NCBI RefSeq assembly: GCF_000421185.1
Contig: NZ_ATWJ01000007.1
Coordinates: 62,001 to 126,000, forward strand
Source of the DNA: Ornithinimicrobium pekingense DSM 21552
GTDB lineage: Bacteria > Actinomycetota > Actinomycetes > Actinomycetales > Dermatophilaceae
Direction of reading: 5' to 3'
Length of the DNA stretch: 64,000 bases
The translations under genes and the position numbers were made by a program. Every line of letters begins with the position of its first letter. Position 1 is the first letter of the stretch. A model generated the notes under the pieces. It saw only the letters and a program-made list of their open reading frames with translations. It did not search any database and had not been told where the DNA came from. This document shows positions 34,930-42,252 of this stretch, piece after piece.

Positions 34930-37064
34930 CGGCGGAGACGCCGCCGGCCGTCCAGGGCGCCGACGCGGTGCTGCAGGGCCTCGACCCCGAGCAGCGCGAG
35001 GTGGCCGCCCACCCGAGCGGGCCGATGGCGGTGCTGGCGGGTGCCGGGACCGGCAAGACCAGGGCCATCACCCACCGCATCGCCTTCGGCGTGGCCAGCG
35101 GCGCCTACCACCCCTCCCGCATGCTCGCCGTGACCTTCACCGCCCGCGCGGCCGGGGAGATGCGCACCCGGTTGCGGGGTCTGGGGGTGCCGATGGTGCA
35201 GGCCCGCACCTTCCACGCCGCGGCGCTGCGTCAGCTGCAGTTCTTCTGGCCCCAGGCCGTCGGGGGAGCACCACCGGAGGTCGCCGCCCAGAAGATCCCC
35301 GCCGTCGTCGAGGCCGCCGGGCGTCTGCGCCTGCGTCTGGACCGGGCGGGCCTGAGGGACGTGGCGGCCGAGATCGAGTGGGCCAAGGTCAGCATGCTCA
35401 CCGCGCAGACGTATGCGGCCGCGGCCCGCGCGCAGGGCCGCCAGGCGGCCGGTCTCGACGCCACGGCGATGGCCCGGCTCATCGAGGTCTACGGCGAGGT
35501 GTGCGCCGAGCGGCACGTGATCGACTTCGAGGACGTGCTCCTGCTCACCGTCGGCCTGCTCGACGAGCACCCCCGGATCGCCGCGCAGGTGCACGAGCAG
35601 TACCGGCACTTCGTCGTCGACGAGTACCAGGACGTCAACCCGCTGCAGCAGCACCTGCTCGACCTGTGGGTCGGCGAGCGCGCGGACGTGTGCGTGGTCG
35701 GGGACCCGGCGCAGTCCATCTACTCCTTCACCGGCGCCTCCGCCGACCACCTGCTGTCCTTCGCCTCCCGGCACCCGCAGGCGCGGACGGTGCGGCTCGT
35801 CCGCAACTACCGCAGCACGCCCCAGGTCATCCACGTGGCCAACCTCGTGCTGGCGGGAGCGCGCCGCCCCGAGGGGCCGGCGGCCCGCGCGCTCGCGCCG
35901 ACCGTGGAGCTGGTCGCCCAGCGAGGCGACGGTCCTGCGCCCACCCTCACGGCATACCCGGACGACGAGGCCGAGGCGCGGGGGGTCGCCGCCACGGTCC
36001 GGCGCCTGCTGGACGAGGGGGTGGCGGCCAGCGAGGTCGCGGTGCTGTTCCGCACCAACGGGCAGTCCGAGGCGGTCGAGACGGCGCTGGCGCGCGCCGA
36101 CGTGCCCTACCTCGTCCGCGGTGGTGAACGCTTCTTCGCCCGGGCCGAGGTTCGCTCGGCGGTGCTCCTGCTGCGCGGTGCCGTGCGCGGCGACGACGCC
36201 TCGTCCCCGCTGGGGGAGGTGGTGCGCGCCGTGCTCTCGGGGGCAGGATGGGCGCCGAACCCCCCGGAGGGTGGCGGAGCGACCCGGGAGCGGTGGGAGA
36301 GCCTGCAGGCTCTCGCGCTGCTCGCGGACGACCTGGCCTCAGCCTCTCCCGACGCCCGGGTCGCCGACCTGGTCGCCGAGCTGGACCGCCGCGCCGCGGA
36401 GCAGCACGCCCCCGCGGTGCAGGGCATCACGCTGGCGTCGCTCCACGCGGCCAAGGGCCTCGAGTGGGACGTCGTGCTGCTGGTCGGCTGCAGCGACGGG
36501 CTGCTGCCCATCACGCTCGCCGACAGTCCCGAACGGGTCGAGGAGGAGCGTCGGCTCCTCTACGTCGGCATCACCCGGGCCCGTGAGCAGCTCCATCTGA
36601 GCTGGGCCGCCGCGCGCACACCCGGCGGTCGCGCGGGCCGCACCGTCTCGCGGTTCCTCGCGCCAGCGGCCTCTGTGCTCGGCGAGGGCGCGGCCGCCGG
36701 CCGTCCACGGCGCGCCAAATCCGCACGCGGCCCTGCCGCGAGGTCACCGCGGACCTGCCGCACGTGCGGGACCATCCTGGACACCGCCGCCGAGCGCAAG
36801 GTCGGTCGCTGCGCTGCCTGCCCCCCGACCTACGACGAGCGCGTCTTCGAGGCCCTGCGGGCCTGGCGCAAGCAGACCGCGGGCGAGGCCGGGATGCCGG
36901 CCTTCGTGGTGTTCACCGACGCCACGCTGACCGCGATCGCCGAGGCCATGCCCGCCGACCACGCCGCGCTGCAGCGCATCTCCGGGGTCGGGGCCCGCAA
37001 GCTGGAGATGTACGGCGACGAGGTGCTGGCCGTGCTGCGCGCCGGCGGCGTCGACGAGGCCTGA
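34926..37064 (+). CDS. uvrD2: UvrD2-type DNA helicase with HRDC domain
   Basis: A 712-residue superfamily 1 helicase. Walker A is VLAGAGTGKTRAITHR (Lys44), Walker B HFVVDEYQDVNPLQ, then GDPAQSIYSFTGA, LASLHAAKGLEWD and LYVGITRAREQL. After the motor come a tetracysteine motif CRTCG and CAACPP, and a C-terminal HRDC domain ending in GVGARKLEMYGDEVL. This layout is diagnostic of the actinobacterial UvrD2, which is essential in M. tuberculosis. It overlaps nudC by 4 bases. whiB7 lies immediately downstream, as in mycobacteria. Confidence 0.95.
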   Translation: MTAETPPAVQGADAVLQGLDPEQREVAAHPSGPMAVLAGAGTGKTRAITHRIAFGVASGAYHPSRMLAVTFTARAAGEMRTRLRGLGVPMVQARTFHAAALRQLQFFWPQAVGGAPPEVAAQKIPAVVEAAGRLRLRLDRAGLRDVAAEIEWAKVSMLTAQTYAAAARAQGRQAAGLDATAMARLIEVYGEVCAERHVIDFEDVLLLTVGLLDEHPRIAAQVHEQYRHFVVDEYQDVNPLQQHLLDLWVGERADVCVVGDPAQSIYSFTGASADHLLSFASRHPQARTVRLVRNYRSTPQVIHVANLVLAGARRPEGPAARALAPTVELVAQRGDGPAPTLTAYPDDEAEARGVAATVRRLLDEGVAASEVAVLFRTNGQSEAVETALARADVPYLVRGGERFFARAEVRSAVLLLRGAVRGDDASSPLGEVVRAVLSGAGWAPNPPEGGGATRERWESLQALALLADDLASASPDARVADLVAELDRRAAEQHAPAVQGITLASLHAAKGLEWDVVLLVGCSDGLLPITLADSPERVEEERRLLYVGITRAREQLHLSWAAARTPGGRAGRTVSRFLAPAASVLGEGAAAGRPRRAKSARGPAARSPRTCRTCGTILDTAAERKVGRCAACPPTYDERVFEALRAWRKQTAGEAGMPAFVVFTDATLTAIAEAMPADHAALQRISGVGARKLEMYGDEVLAVLRAGGVDEA

Positions 37065-37122
37065 CGCCCACCACCAGAACCTGCTGGTCACGGGCTCGCG
37101 GAGGGGCTCGGGGACACTCCGG

Positions 37123-37161
37123 AACAAATACGTTGTGCGCTGCCCGCGGCGGGCATAGAGT
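37123..37161 (+). promoter_or_regulatory. Probable WhiB7-responsive promoter of the whiB7 leader
   Basis: A -35 element TTGTGC (37133-37138), a 17-base spacer and a -10 TAGAGT (37156-37161). An AT-rich patch AACAAATA (37123-37130) ends two bases before the -35. Established work on whiB7 promoters shows that such an AT-rich patch just upstream of the -35 is recognised by the AT-hook of WhiB7 with SigA, giving autoactivation. Confidence 0.65.
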
Positions 37162-37227
37162 GTTCCCTGTCCAGCTCACGGCCGTCGGCCGTGGGGTCGC
37201 GCAGTGCATGAGAGGAGGGTGGAAACC

Positions 37228-37440
37228 ATGGAGCTGAGCATCGTCAACCTCGTCGGTACCTCCGTCGACGGCACGCGTGTCTCGCTGCTGCCCACCCTCA
37301 AGGGTGCACTGCGTCCGCGCGCCTTCCGCGCCGTCGCAGGCGATGCCCTGGGAGGGCGTGGCTCCGGCCTCGTCACCGGCATCACCGCCGCGCCGACCAC
37401 CGACCCCATCCTGGACGTGACTTCCGAGCCCACCAGCTAG
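37228..37440 (+). CDS. Leader ORF of whiB7 (70 residues)
   Basis: A 70-codon ORF starting MELSIVNLVGTSVDGTRV. It lies inside the transcribed leader of whiB7, about 60 bases after the expected transcription start. It has GAGGAGGG before the ATG and a coding-like bias (about 60 of 70 codons end in G or C), so translation is likely. I recognise no domain. Short leader ORFs in whiB7/wblC leaders are known to sense ribosome-targeting drugs by attenuation; this one is longer than most. It could also be a small protein in its own right. A hairpin follows 24 bases after its stop. Confidence 0.6.
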   Translation: MELSIVNLVGTSVDGTRVSLLPTLKGALRPRAFRAVAGDALGGRGSGLVTGITAAPTTDPILDVTSEPTS

Positions 37441-37464
37441 GCCACCGGCCTTCCTGCGTCTACC

Positions 37465-37496
37465 GGCCGCGAGTCCTCGTCCGAGGATCCGCGGCC
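37465..37496 (+). terminator. Candidate attenuator hairpin in the whiB7 leader
   Basis: Seven base pairs (37465-37471 with 37490-37496), a small internal mismatch, five more pairs (37474-37478 with 37483-37487) and a 4-base loop, followed by GTTCTGCTGT. It lies between the leader ORF and whiB7, where conditional termination would control whiB7. Confidence 0.5.
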
Positions 37497-37638
37497 GTTC
37501 TGCTGTCCGCACCGGGAACGCCTCCCGGTCGTTCTCGGACCGGTCCGCGGATCTGCCTCACAGCCGAGGGAGACCGACATGACGATCACCGCGCACCACG
37601 ACCTCAGACAGCATCGACACCAGCAGGAAGGAACAGAC

Positions 37639-37983
37639 GTGCCCAGCGCCATGCTCACGCACGCCGAGACCACCCACGAGCACGGCCTCCACAGCGTGAC
37701 GGCGATCGCCGAGCTCGCCGGCCTCCACGACGCGGCTGCCGCCGGCAGCGGGCTGCCGTGCCAGGAGAACCCGCCGGACCTGTGGTTCGCCGAGCTCCCG
37801 GCGGAGGTCGAGGCCGCCAAGTCGCTGTGCGGCGCCTGCCCCGTCCGGGAGGCCTGCCTGGCCGGTGCGCTCCAGCGCGCCGAGCCGTGGGGCGTCTGGG
37901 GAGGCCAGCTCCTCGTCCAGGGGGCCGTCGTCCCCCGCAAGCGTCCACGGGGCCGTCCTCGCAAGGACGAGGTCGCCGCGTGA
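37639..37983 (+). CDS. whiB7: WhiB7 transcriptional regulator
   Basis: A 114-residue Fe-S transcription factor that binds the primary sigma factor and activates intrinsic antibiotic resistance genes. Four Cys ligands lie in GLPCQENPPDLWF and LCGACPVREACLAG. The beta-turn motif GVWGG and the AT-hook KRPRGRPRK complete the WhiB7 signature. The GTG at 37639 with AGGAAGGA is preferred: codons between ATG 37579 and this GTG (cga, aga, gaa, gga, aca) do not look coding. The gene follows uvrD2, the same place as in M. tuberculosis. Confidence 0.93.
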   Translation: MPSAMLTHAETTHEHGLHSVTAIAELAGLHDAAAAGSGLPCQENPPDLWFAELPAEVEAAKSLCGACPVREACLAGALQRAEPWGVWGGQLLVQGAVVPRKRPRGRPRKDEVAA

Positions 37984-38049
37984 CCGGAACGGCCCCCGCG
38001 GCCGACCGACCAGCACCACCTGCATCGACAGACCGAAGGAACCGACATC

Positions 38050-38235
38050 ATGAACCAGCAGATGAACCTGCTCGAGGCGCGGGCCGTGGCCCGCGACCGC
38101 GAGCGCCAGCTGCGCCCGCACCCGCGGGCGCCCCGGCAGCGGCTCTCGGCCCGCCGGCTCGTGCTGCCCCTCCTGGGCCGCCGGGCCGCCGGGTCGGAGG
38201 GCTACCGCCCCAGGCACGCACTCGCCGCCCGGTGA
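38050..38235 (+). CDS. Small Arg-rich hypothetical protein downstream of whiB7
   Basis: A 61-residue ORF starting MNQQMNLLEARAVARDRERQ. GAAGGAA lies 9 bases upstream and all codons but one end in G or C, which supports real coding. It is strongly basic, with a predicted N-terminal helix and an Arg-rich middle. It is 66 bases after whiB7 and before a strong terminator, so it is probably in the same transcript. The 30 bases before its start resemble those before whiB7. No family recognised. Confidence 0.5.
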   Translation: MNQQMNLLEARAVARDRERQLRPHPRAPRQRLSARRLVLPLLGRRAAGSEGYRPRHALAAR

Positions 38236-38274
38236 GGAGCTGCACCAGCACGGGCCCGGTCGGCACGCCGGGCC

Positions 38275-38305
38275 GCGGGGGCCGTCCCACCGGGACGGCC
38301 CCCGT
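38275..38305. terminator. Terminator of the whiB7 unit
   Basis: A 13-base-pair perfect stem (38276-38288 with 38292-38304) with a 3-base loop, closed by a G-T pair. It lies between convergent units and may work both ways. Confidence 0.8.
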
Positions 38306-38311
38306 CGCGTG

Positions 38312-39034
38312 TCAGCGGTGCCAGGGGCAGGCGGGGTGCGCGGTCCACCGCCGCGCGACGACATGGGGTGCGTCCGGCCCGAGCTCGTAGCCGAGCCCCG
38401 GCGACACCGGGCGTCCGCCCTGGACGGCGGACACCAGGAGCAGGACCACCCCCTCCACGGCCCGCGCCAGCGCGTCCGGCACGTCCGGCCCCACCACCTG
38501 CTCCGCGGGGTGGCCCAGGGCCGTGGCCAGCGCGGGCCACGCCGGGTCCTTGTCCCTGCGGTGCAGGTCGAGGCAGTGCAGGCAGGGACCGCCACCGGGA
38601 CCGACCACCGGTCCGACGACCACGCGACGGTGCTGGGTCACCACCGGCACGGTCGGGGTGCCCGACCGGGCGAGCGCCACGCCCACCTCGAGCGGCACCA
38701 CCTGCTGGTGCACGACCACCAGCACCCCGGCGTGGCTCTCCGTCGGCACGTTCCCGAGCACGCGCCGCAGACGTCCGGCCAGGGAGCCCGCGCCGAGGAC
38801 GGCGCACGCGGGGGGCGGCTCCGGCCCGCCGCCGGTTTCCCGGCCCCGCGTGGCCAGTGCGCCGGCCAGCACCGGACCGAGCTCCTCTCCCGTGCCGTCC
38901 GGCTGCACGGCCGGTCCGGGGTCGAGCATCACGGCGCCGGGCCCCACCCCGACCTGCAGCTCCCCGCCGGGGCGGCGCAGCACCGTCACCGACGGGCGTG
39001 CCGGGAGGTGTCCGTCCGCGTCCTCGCCTCTCAC
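38312..39034 (-). CDS. TOMM cyclodehydratase/leader-binding ThiF-like protein
   Basis: A 240-residue protein with a degenerate Rossmann motif AVLGAGSLAGRLRR (residues 78-91) and, after a Gly-rich strand, PCLHCLDLHRRDKDPAWP with Cys151 and Cys154. This Cys-x-x-Cys-Leu-Asp-x-His-Arg pattern is that of the ThiF-like cyclodehydratase partner family, which binds precursor peptides in azole-peptide biosynthesis. Family members are found near whiB7 in many actinomycetes (Rv3196 type). No YcaO gene or clear precursor is present here, so the role is uncertain. The GTG start has GAGGCT 6 bases upstream; the ORF runs on upstream without promoter support. Confidence 0.65.
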   Translation of the reverse strand: MRGEDADGHLPARPSVTVLRRPGGELQVGVGPGAVMLDPGPAVQPDGTGEELGPVLAGALATRGRETGGGPEPPPACAVLGAGSLAGRLRRVLGNVPTESHAGVLVVVHQQVVPLEVGVALARSGTPTVPVVTQHRRVVVGPVVGPGGGPCLHCLDLHRRDKDPAWPALATALGHPAEQVVGPDVPDALARAVEGVVLLLVSAVQGGRPVSPGLGYELGPDAPHVVARRWTAHPACPWHR

Positions 39035-39090
39035 CGGGCCAGCCTCGCACCGGAGCGCGGGCCGGCCCGGTGGTTGTCCACAGGGGCCGG

Positions 39091-40548
39091 TCAGGACCTG
39101 CCGTCGTCGTCCCGGTCGTCGGTCCCGCCACCCGGGGCCTCGTCCGGGCCGGCCTCGCCCTGGCCGGCGTCGCCCTGGGAGAGGAGACGCTCGATGTCCT
39201 CGTCGGAGATCGACAGGTCCGCGTCCTGGGCGGTGCGGCGGTCGGCATACCCGAGGGGGTCGTCGAGGTCGGTGGCCGTGGGGGCGAGGTCCGGGTGCCC
39301 CCAGGCCTCGTCCCGACCGCTCTGACCGCCGGCTGCCTCCAGCGAGCTCCACAGGTTGGCGGCGTCGCGCATGCGCCGCGGGCGCAGCTCCAGCCCGACC
39401 AGCGAGGCGAAGGTCTTCTCCGCCGGCCCGCCGGTGGCGCGTCGGCGGCGCACCGCCTCGGCAAGGGCGTCGGCGTGGGGCAGATGCGGCTCGGTCGCGC
39501 GGGCGGTGACGACGTCGACCCAGCCCTCCACCAGGGCCAGCAGCGTCTCCAGGCGGGTCAGGGCCGCCTGCTGCGCGGGGCTGGGCTCCACCGCGAAGAG
39601 TCCTTCGCCCAGGGCGGCCTGCATCGCCTCCGGGTCCTGCGGGTCGGCGGAGCGGACCGCCTCCTCGATGCCCTCGGTGTTGATCCGGATGTCGCGCGCG
39701 TACTCCTCCACGGCCGTGAGCAGCTGGGGCCCCAGCCACGGGACGGCGGCGAACAGGCGGACACGGGCCGCCTCCCGGACCGCCAGGTAGAGGTGGACCT
39801 CCCCGGCGTCGACCTCCAGGCCCTCGGCGAAGGCGGCGACGTTGGCGGGCAGCATGGCGACCGACTCGTCGCCCACGAGCGGGATGCCCACCTCCGTGCC
39901 GGAGAGCGTCTCCCCGGCGAGGGTGCCCACGGCCTGACCGACCTGACCGCCGAACATGCTGGCGCTCATCCGGCGCACCATCGGCTCCATCTGGCCCATG
40001 AGGGCCGCGGGGTTCATCCCGGGCGGCAGGCCCGGGATCTGCGGGGCGCCCTCAGCGCCCAGCTGGCCGAGCTGCTGCTGCATGGCGGCGTTCATCGCCG
40101 CCTGCAGGCCCTGGGCCACGGGCGCTGTGAGGCGCTGCCACACCGGCAGCGTGGCCTCGACCCACTCGGCCCGGCTGAGGGCACGGGCGGGTCCGTCGGG
40201 CCGGGGGAAGTCGGTGACCTGGTCCAGCCAGAGGGAGGCGACCTGCACGACCTGCTCCACGTCGTGCCGGGTGCCGGTGCCGATCGAGGCGTCACCGGCC
40301 TGGGACACCACCTGACGGGCCACGTCGTGGGCGAGCTCGGAGTTGACCGGGCCCTCGTCGGCCCCACCCCCTCCGCCCAGCAGCATCTCCATCTGGGCAC
40401 GCATCTGCTGCAGCTGCGCAGGGTCCATCGACCCCAGGCCCATGGACTCCAGGGCCTCCCGCATCTGCGGGGGCACAGCCCCGCCGAAGAGCGCCTCCAG
40501 CGGGTCGGGCTCGTCGTCGGGACGCTGTGCGGGCGGGTGGTCTGACAC
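39091..40548 (-). CDS. DUF2342 zincin-like family protein
   Basis: A 485-residue protein of the DUF2342 family (Rv3195 type), often called zinc-dependent metalloprotease. The N-terminus has PLEALFGGAVPPQMREALESMG. The central helical domain has GTEVGIPLVGDESVAMLPANVAAFAEGLEV, and the supposed metal segment reads YLAVREAARVRLF, without a His at the end of the REAAx box. Activity is therefore doubtful. The C-terminus is acidic and disordered. GTG 40548 is chosen with AGGAAGGA upstream. It is divergent from the SDR gene. Confidence 0.82.
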   Translation of the reverse strand: MSDHPPAQRPDDEPDPLEALFGGAVPPQMREALESMGLGSMDPAQLQQMRAQMEMLLGGGGGADEGPVNSELAHDVARQVVSQAGDASIGTGTRHDVEQVVQVASLWLDQVTDFPRPDGPARALSRAEWVEATLPVWQRLTAPVAQGLQAAMNAAMQQQLGQLGAEGAPQIPGLPPGMNPAALMGQMEPMVRRMSASMFGGQVGQAVGTLAGETLSGTEVGIPLVGDESVAMLPANVAAFAEGLEVDAGEVHLYLAVREAARVRLFAAVPWLGPQLLTAVEEYARDIRINTEGIEEAVRSADPQDPEAMQAALGEGLFAVEPSPAQQAALTRLETLLALVEGWVDVVTARATEPHLPHADALAEAVRRRRATGGPAEKTFASLVGLELRPRRMRDAANLWSSLEAAGGQSGRDEAWGHPDLAPTATDLDDPLGYADRRTAQDADLSISDEDIERLLSQGDAGQGEAGPDEAPGGGTDDRDDDGRS

Positions 40549-40669
40549 GGTGGGTCGGTCCTTCCTGGCGGGGCTGGTGCGTCCAGCCTGCCACTCCTGA
40601 GACGATGACGTCCTGCTCGGGGGGCGATGAGGACCACCGCCCCTGACAACACAACACCAGGAGGCCCCG

Positions 40670-41776
40670 GTGAGTTCCACGACAGAGCCCGACGCGCGGC
40701 CCGAGCGGCGCGTCGGCCCCCTGCGGGTGGCGCTCACCCGCGCCGCCTCCGCCCTCGGCTCCACCCTCGCCGAGCAGGTCGCGCTGGCCGGTGACCGGGT
40801 CGTGGGGCTGGACGTGACGGCCGGCGCAGCCGCGGACGTCGACTGGCGCGTCGGTGACATCGCCTCCCCCTCGGTCGTGGGTGCCCTCGGGGACGTGGAC
40901 GTGCTGGTGCACCTCGCCTGGGAGCACGACCTGGGCACGACCCTGCGGGAGCAGCCCGCCGCGCGCCGGGCACGGATGGTCAGCGAGGCCCGCACCCTGA
41001 CCACGGCGGCGGCCGCCGCCGGGGTGGGCCACCTTGTCCTGGTGACCAGCGCGATGGTCTACGGCGCCCGTCCTGACAACCCCGTCCCGGTCCCTGACGC
41101 GAGCGCCCTGCGCACGACCGACACGGAGGGGCTGGTGGCCGACCTGGTCGCGGTCGAGGAGGAGACCACCGCGCTCGCCCGGCTGCACCCGGGGCTGCGG
41201 CTCACCGTCGTGCGCCCCGCGGCGCTGGTCGGGCCGGGCATCGACACGATGATCACCCGTCACTTCGAGGCTCCGCGCCTGCTCACCCTCAGGGGCACCA
41301 CGCCGGCGTGGACCTTCTGCCACGCCGAGGACCTCGGCTCCGCCCTCGTCACGGTGGTGCACGAACCCGTCCCCGCAGAGGTCACCGTCTCGGCCTGGGG
41401 GGCCCTGAGCCAGGCCGAGGTGGAGGAGATCTCCGGCATGCGCCGCGTCGAGCTGTCGGTGGCCGCGGCCCAGGCCGCTGCCGACCGGCTCCACCGCCTG
41501 GGTGTCATCCCGGTCCCGGCGACCGACCTGGCCTACGTGACCCATCCCTGGGTGACCGAGCCGACCGCCCTGGCGGAGCACGGCTGGTACCCCGCCTACG
41601 ACAACGCGGCCTGCCTGTCCGTGCTGCTCGAGGGCGTGCGGGGGCACCACGCCGTGATGGCCCGCCGGCTGCGGTCGCGCGACGCGGTCGGGGCCGCTGC
41701 GGCCGGGGCGGCCAGCGCCGCCGTCGCCGTCATCGCGACCGCGGCCCTCATGCGACGACGGCGCTCCCGCGACTGA
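40670..41776 (+). CDS. NAD-dependent epimerase-like (extended SDR) protein with C-terminal membrane anchor
   Basis: A 368-residue protein with an extended SDR outline: VALTRAASALGSTLAEQVALAGDRVVGLDV, VDVLVHLAWE, VLVTSAMVYGA and VVRPAALVGPG. The Gly-x-x-Gly-x-x-Gly nucleotide loop is replaced by Arg-Ala-Ala-Ser-Ala-Leu-Gly, and no Tyr-x-x-x-Lys pair follows the Ser in TSAMVYGA, so catalysis is doubtful. A C-terminal helix (about residues 342-360) followed by RRRRSR looks like a membrane tail. AGGAGG lies 5 bases before the GTG. It may act as a scaffold or sensor; this is inference. Confidence 0.8.
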   Translation: MSSTTEPDARPERRVGPLRVALTRAASALGSTLAEQVALAGDRVVGLDVTAGAAADVDWRVGDIASPSVVGALGDVDVLVHLAWEHDLGTTLREQPAARRARMVSEARTLTTAAAAAGVGHLVLVTSAMVYGARPDNPVPVPDASALRTTDTEGLVADLVAVEEETTALARLHPGLRLTVVRPAALVGPGIDTMITRHFEAPRLLTLRGTTPAWTFCHAEDLGSALVTVVHEPVPAEVTVSAWGALSQAEVEEISGMRRVELSVAAAQAAADRLHRLGVIPVPATDLAYVTHPWVTEPTALAEHGWYPAYDNAACLSVLLEGVRGHHAVMARRLRSRDAVGAAAAGAASAAVAVIATAALMRRRRSRD

Positions 41777-41814
41777 GGCCACCGGCGTGCAGCCGGCTCC
41801 CAGCGCCGATGGGG

Positions 41815-41826
41815 CATGATGACGCG
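41815..41826 (+). promoter_or_regulatory. Leaderless promoter -10 of moaE
   Basis: CATGAT at 41815-41820, 6-base spacer, GTG. Confidence 0.5.
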
Positions 41827-42252
41827 GTGAGCCGTCCGACCGTCGTGACCGCAGTCCGGGACACCGCCCTGTCCGTCGATGAGGCGCTCGACGCCGTCAG
41901 CCACCCGCGGGCCGGGGCCGTCACGCTGTTCGTCGGCACCGTCCGTGAGCACGACGAGGGGCGGGAGGGAGTGACCACGCTCGACTACAGCGCGCACCCC
42001 GACGCGCTCGACCGGCTCACCGAGATCGCCGAGGCCGTCGCCGCCGGCGAGCAGATCCACGGCGTGTATGCGGTGCACCGCACCGGCTCCCTCGTGGTCG
42101 GTGACCTCGCCGTCGTGTGCGCGGTCTCCGCCGAGCACCGGGCCGAGGCCTTCGAGGCCGGCCGGCTGCTCATCGAGGAGCTCAAGGCCCAGGTGCCGAT
42201 CTGGAAGCGCCAGCAGTACGACGACGGCGACCACAGCTGGGTGGGTCTGTGA
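41827..42252 (+). CDS. moaE: Molybdopterin synthase catalytic subunit MoaE
   Basis: A 141-residue protein that, with MoaD, puts two sulfurs into precursor Z to make molybdopterin. The family motifs are GAVTLFVGTVREHDEGREGVTTLDYSAHP, a His in AVHRTGSLVVGDLAVVCAVSAEHR, and the catalytic Lys in LKAQVPIWKRQQYDDG. No MoaD or other cofactor gene is in the window. The stop overlaps the GTG of the PDZ gene, so the two are coupled even though their functions differ. Confidence 0.95.
   Translation: MSRPTVVTAVRDTALSVDEALDAVSHPRAGAVTLFVGTVREHDEGREGVTTLDYSAHPDALDRLTEIAEAVAAGEQIHGVYAVHRTGSLVVGDLAVVCAVSAEHRAEAFEAGRLLIEELKAQVPIWKRQQYDDGDHSWVGL

Noticed and set aside
37579-37638. ATG 37579 as the start of whiB7
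   Set aside because: It has a fair ribosome binding site, but the 20 codons before GTG 37639 include several A-ending codons that are rare elsewhere in the window, so this stretch reads as leader.
40549-40669. A small gene between DUF2342 and the SDR gene
   Set aside because: Only divergent promoter and ribosome binding sequences are visible; no frame of useful length with a start is present.
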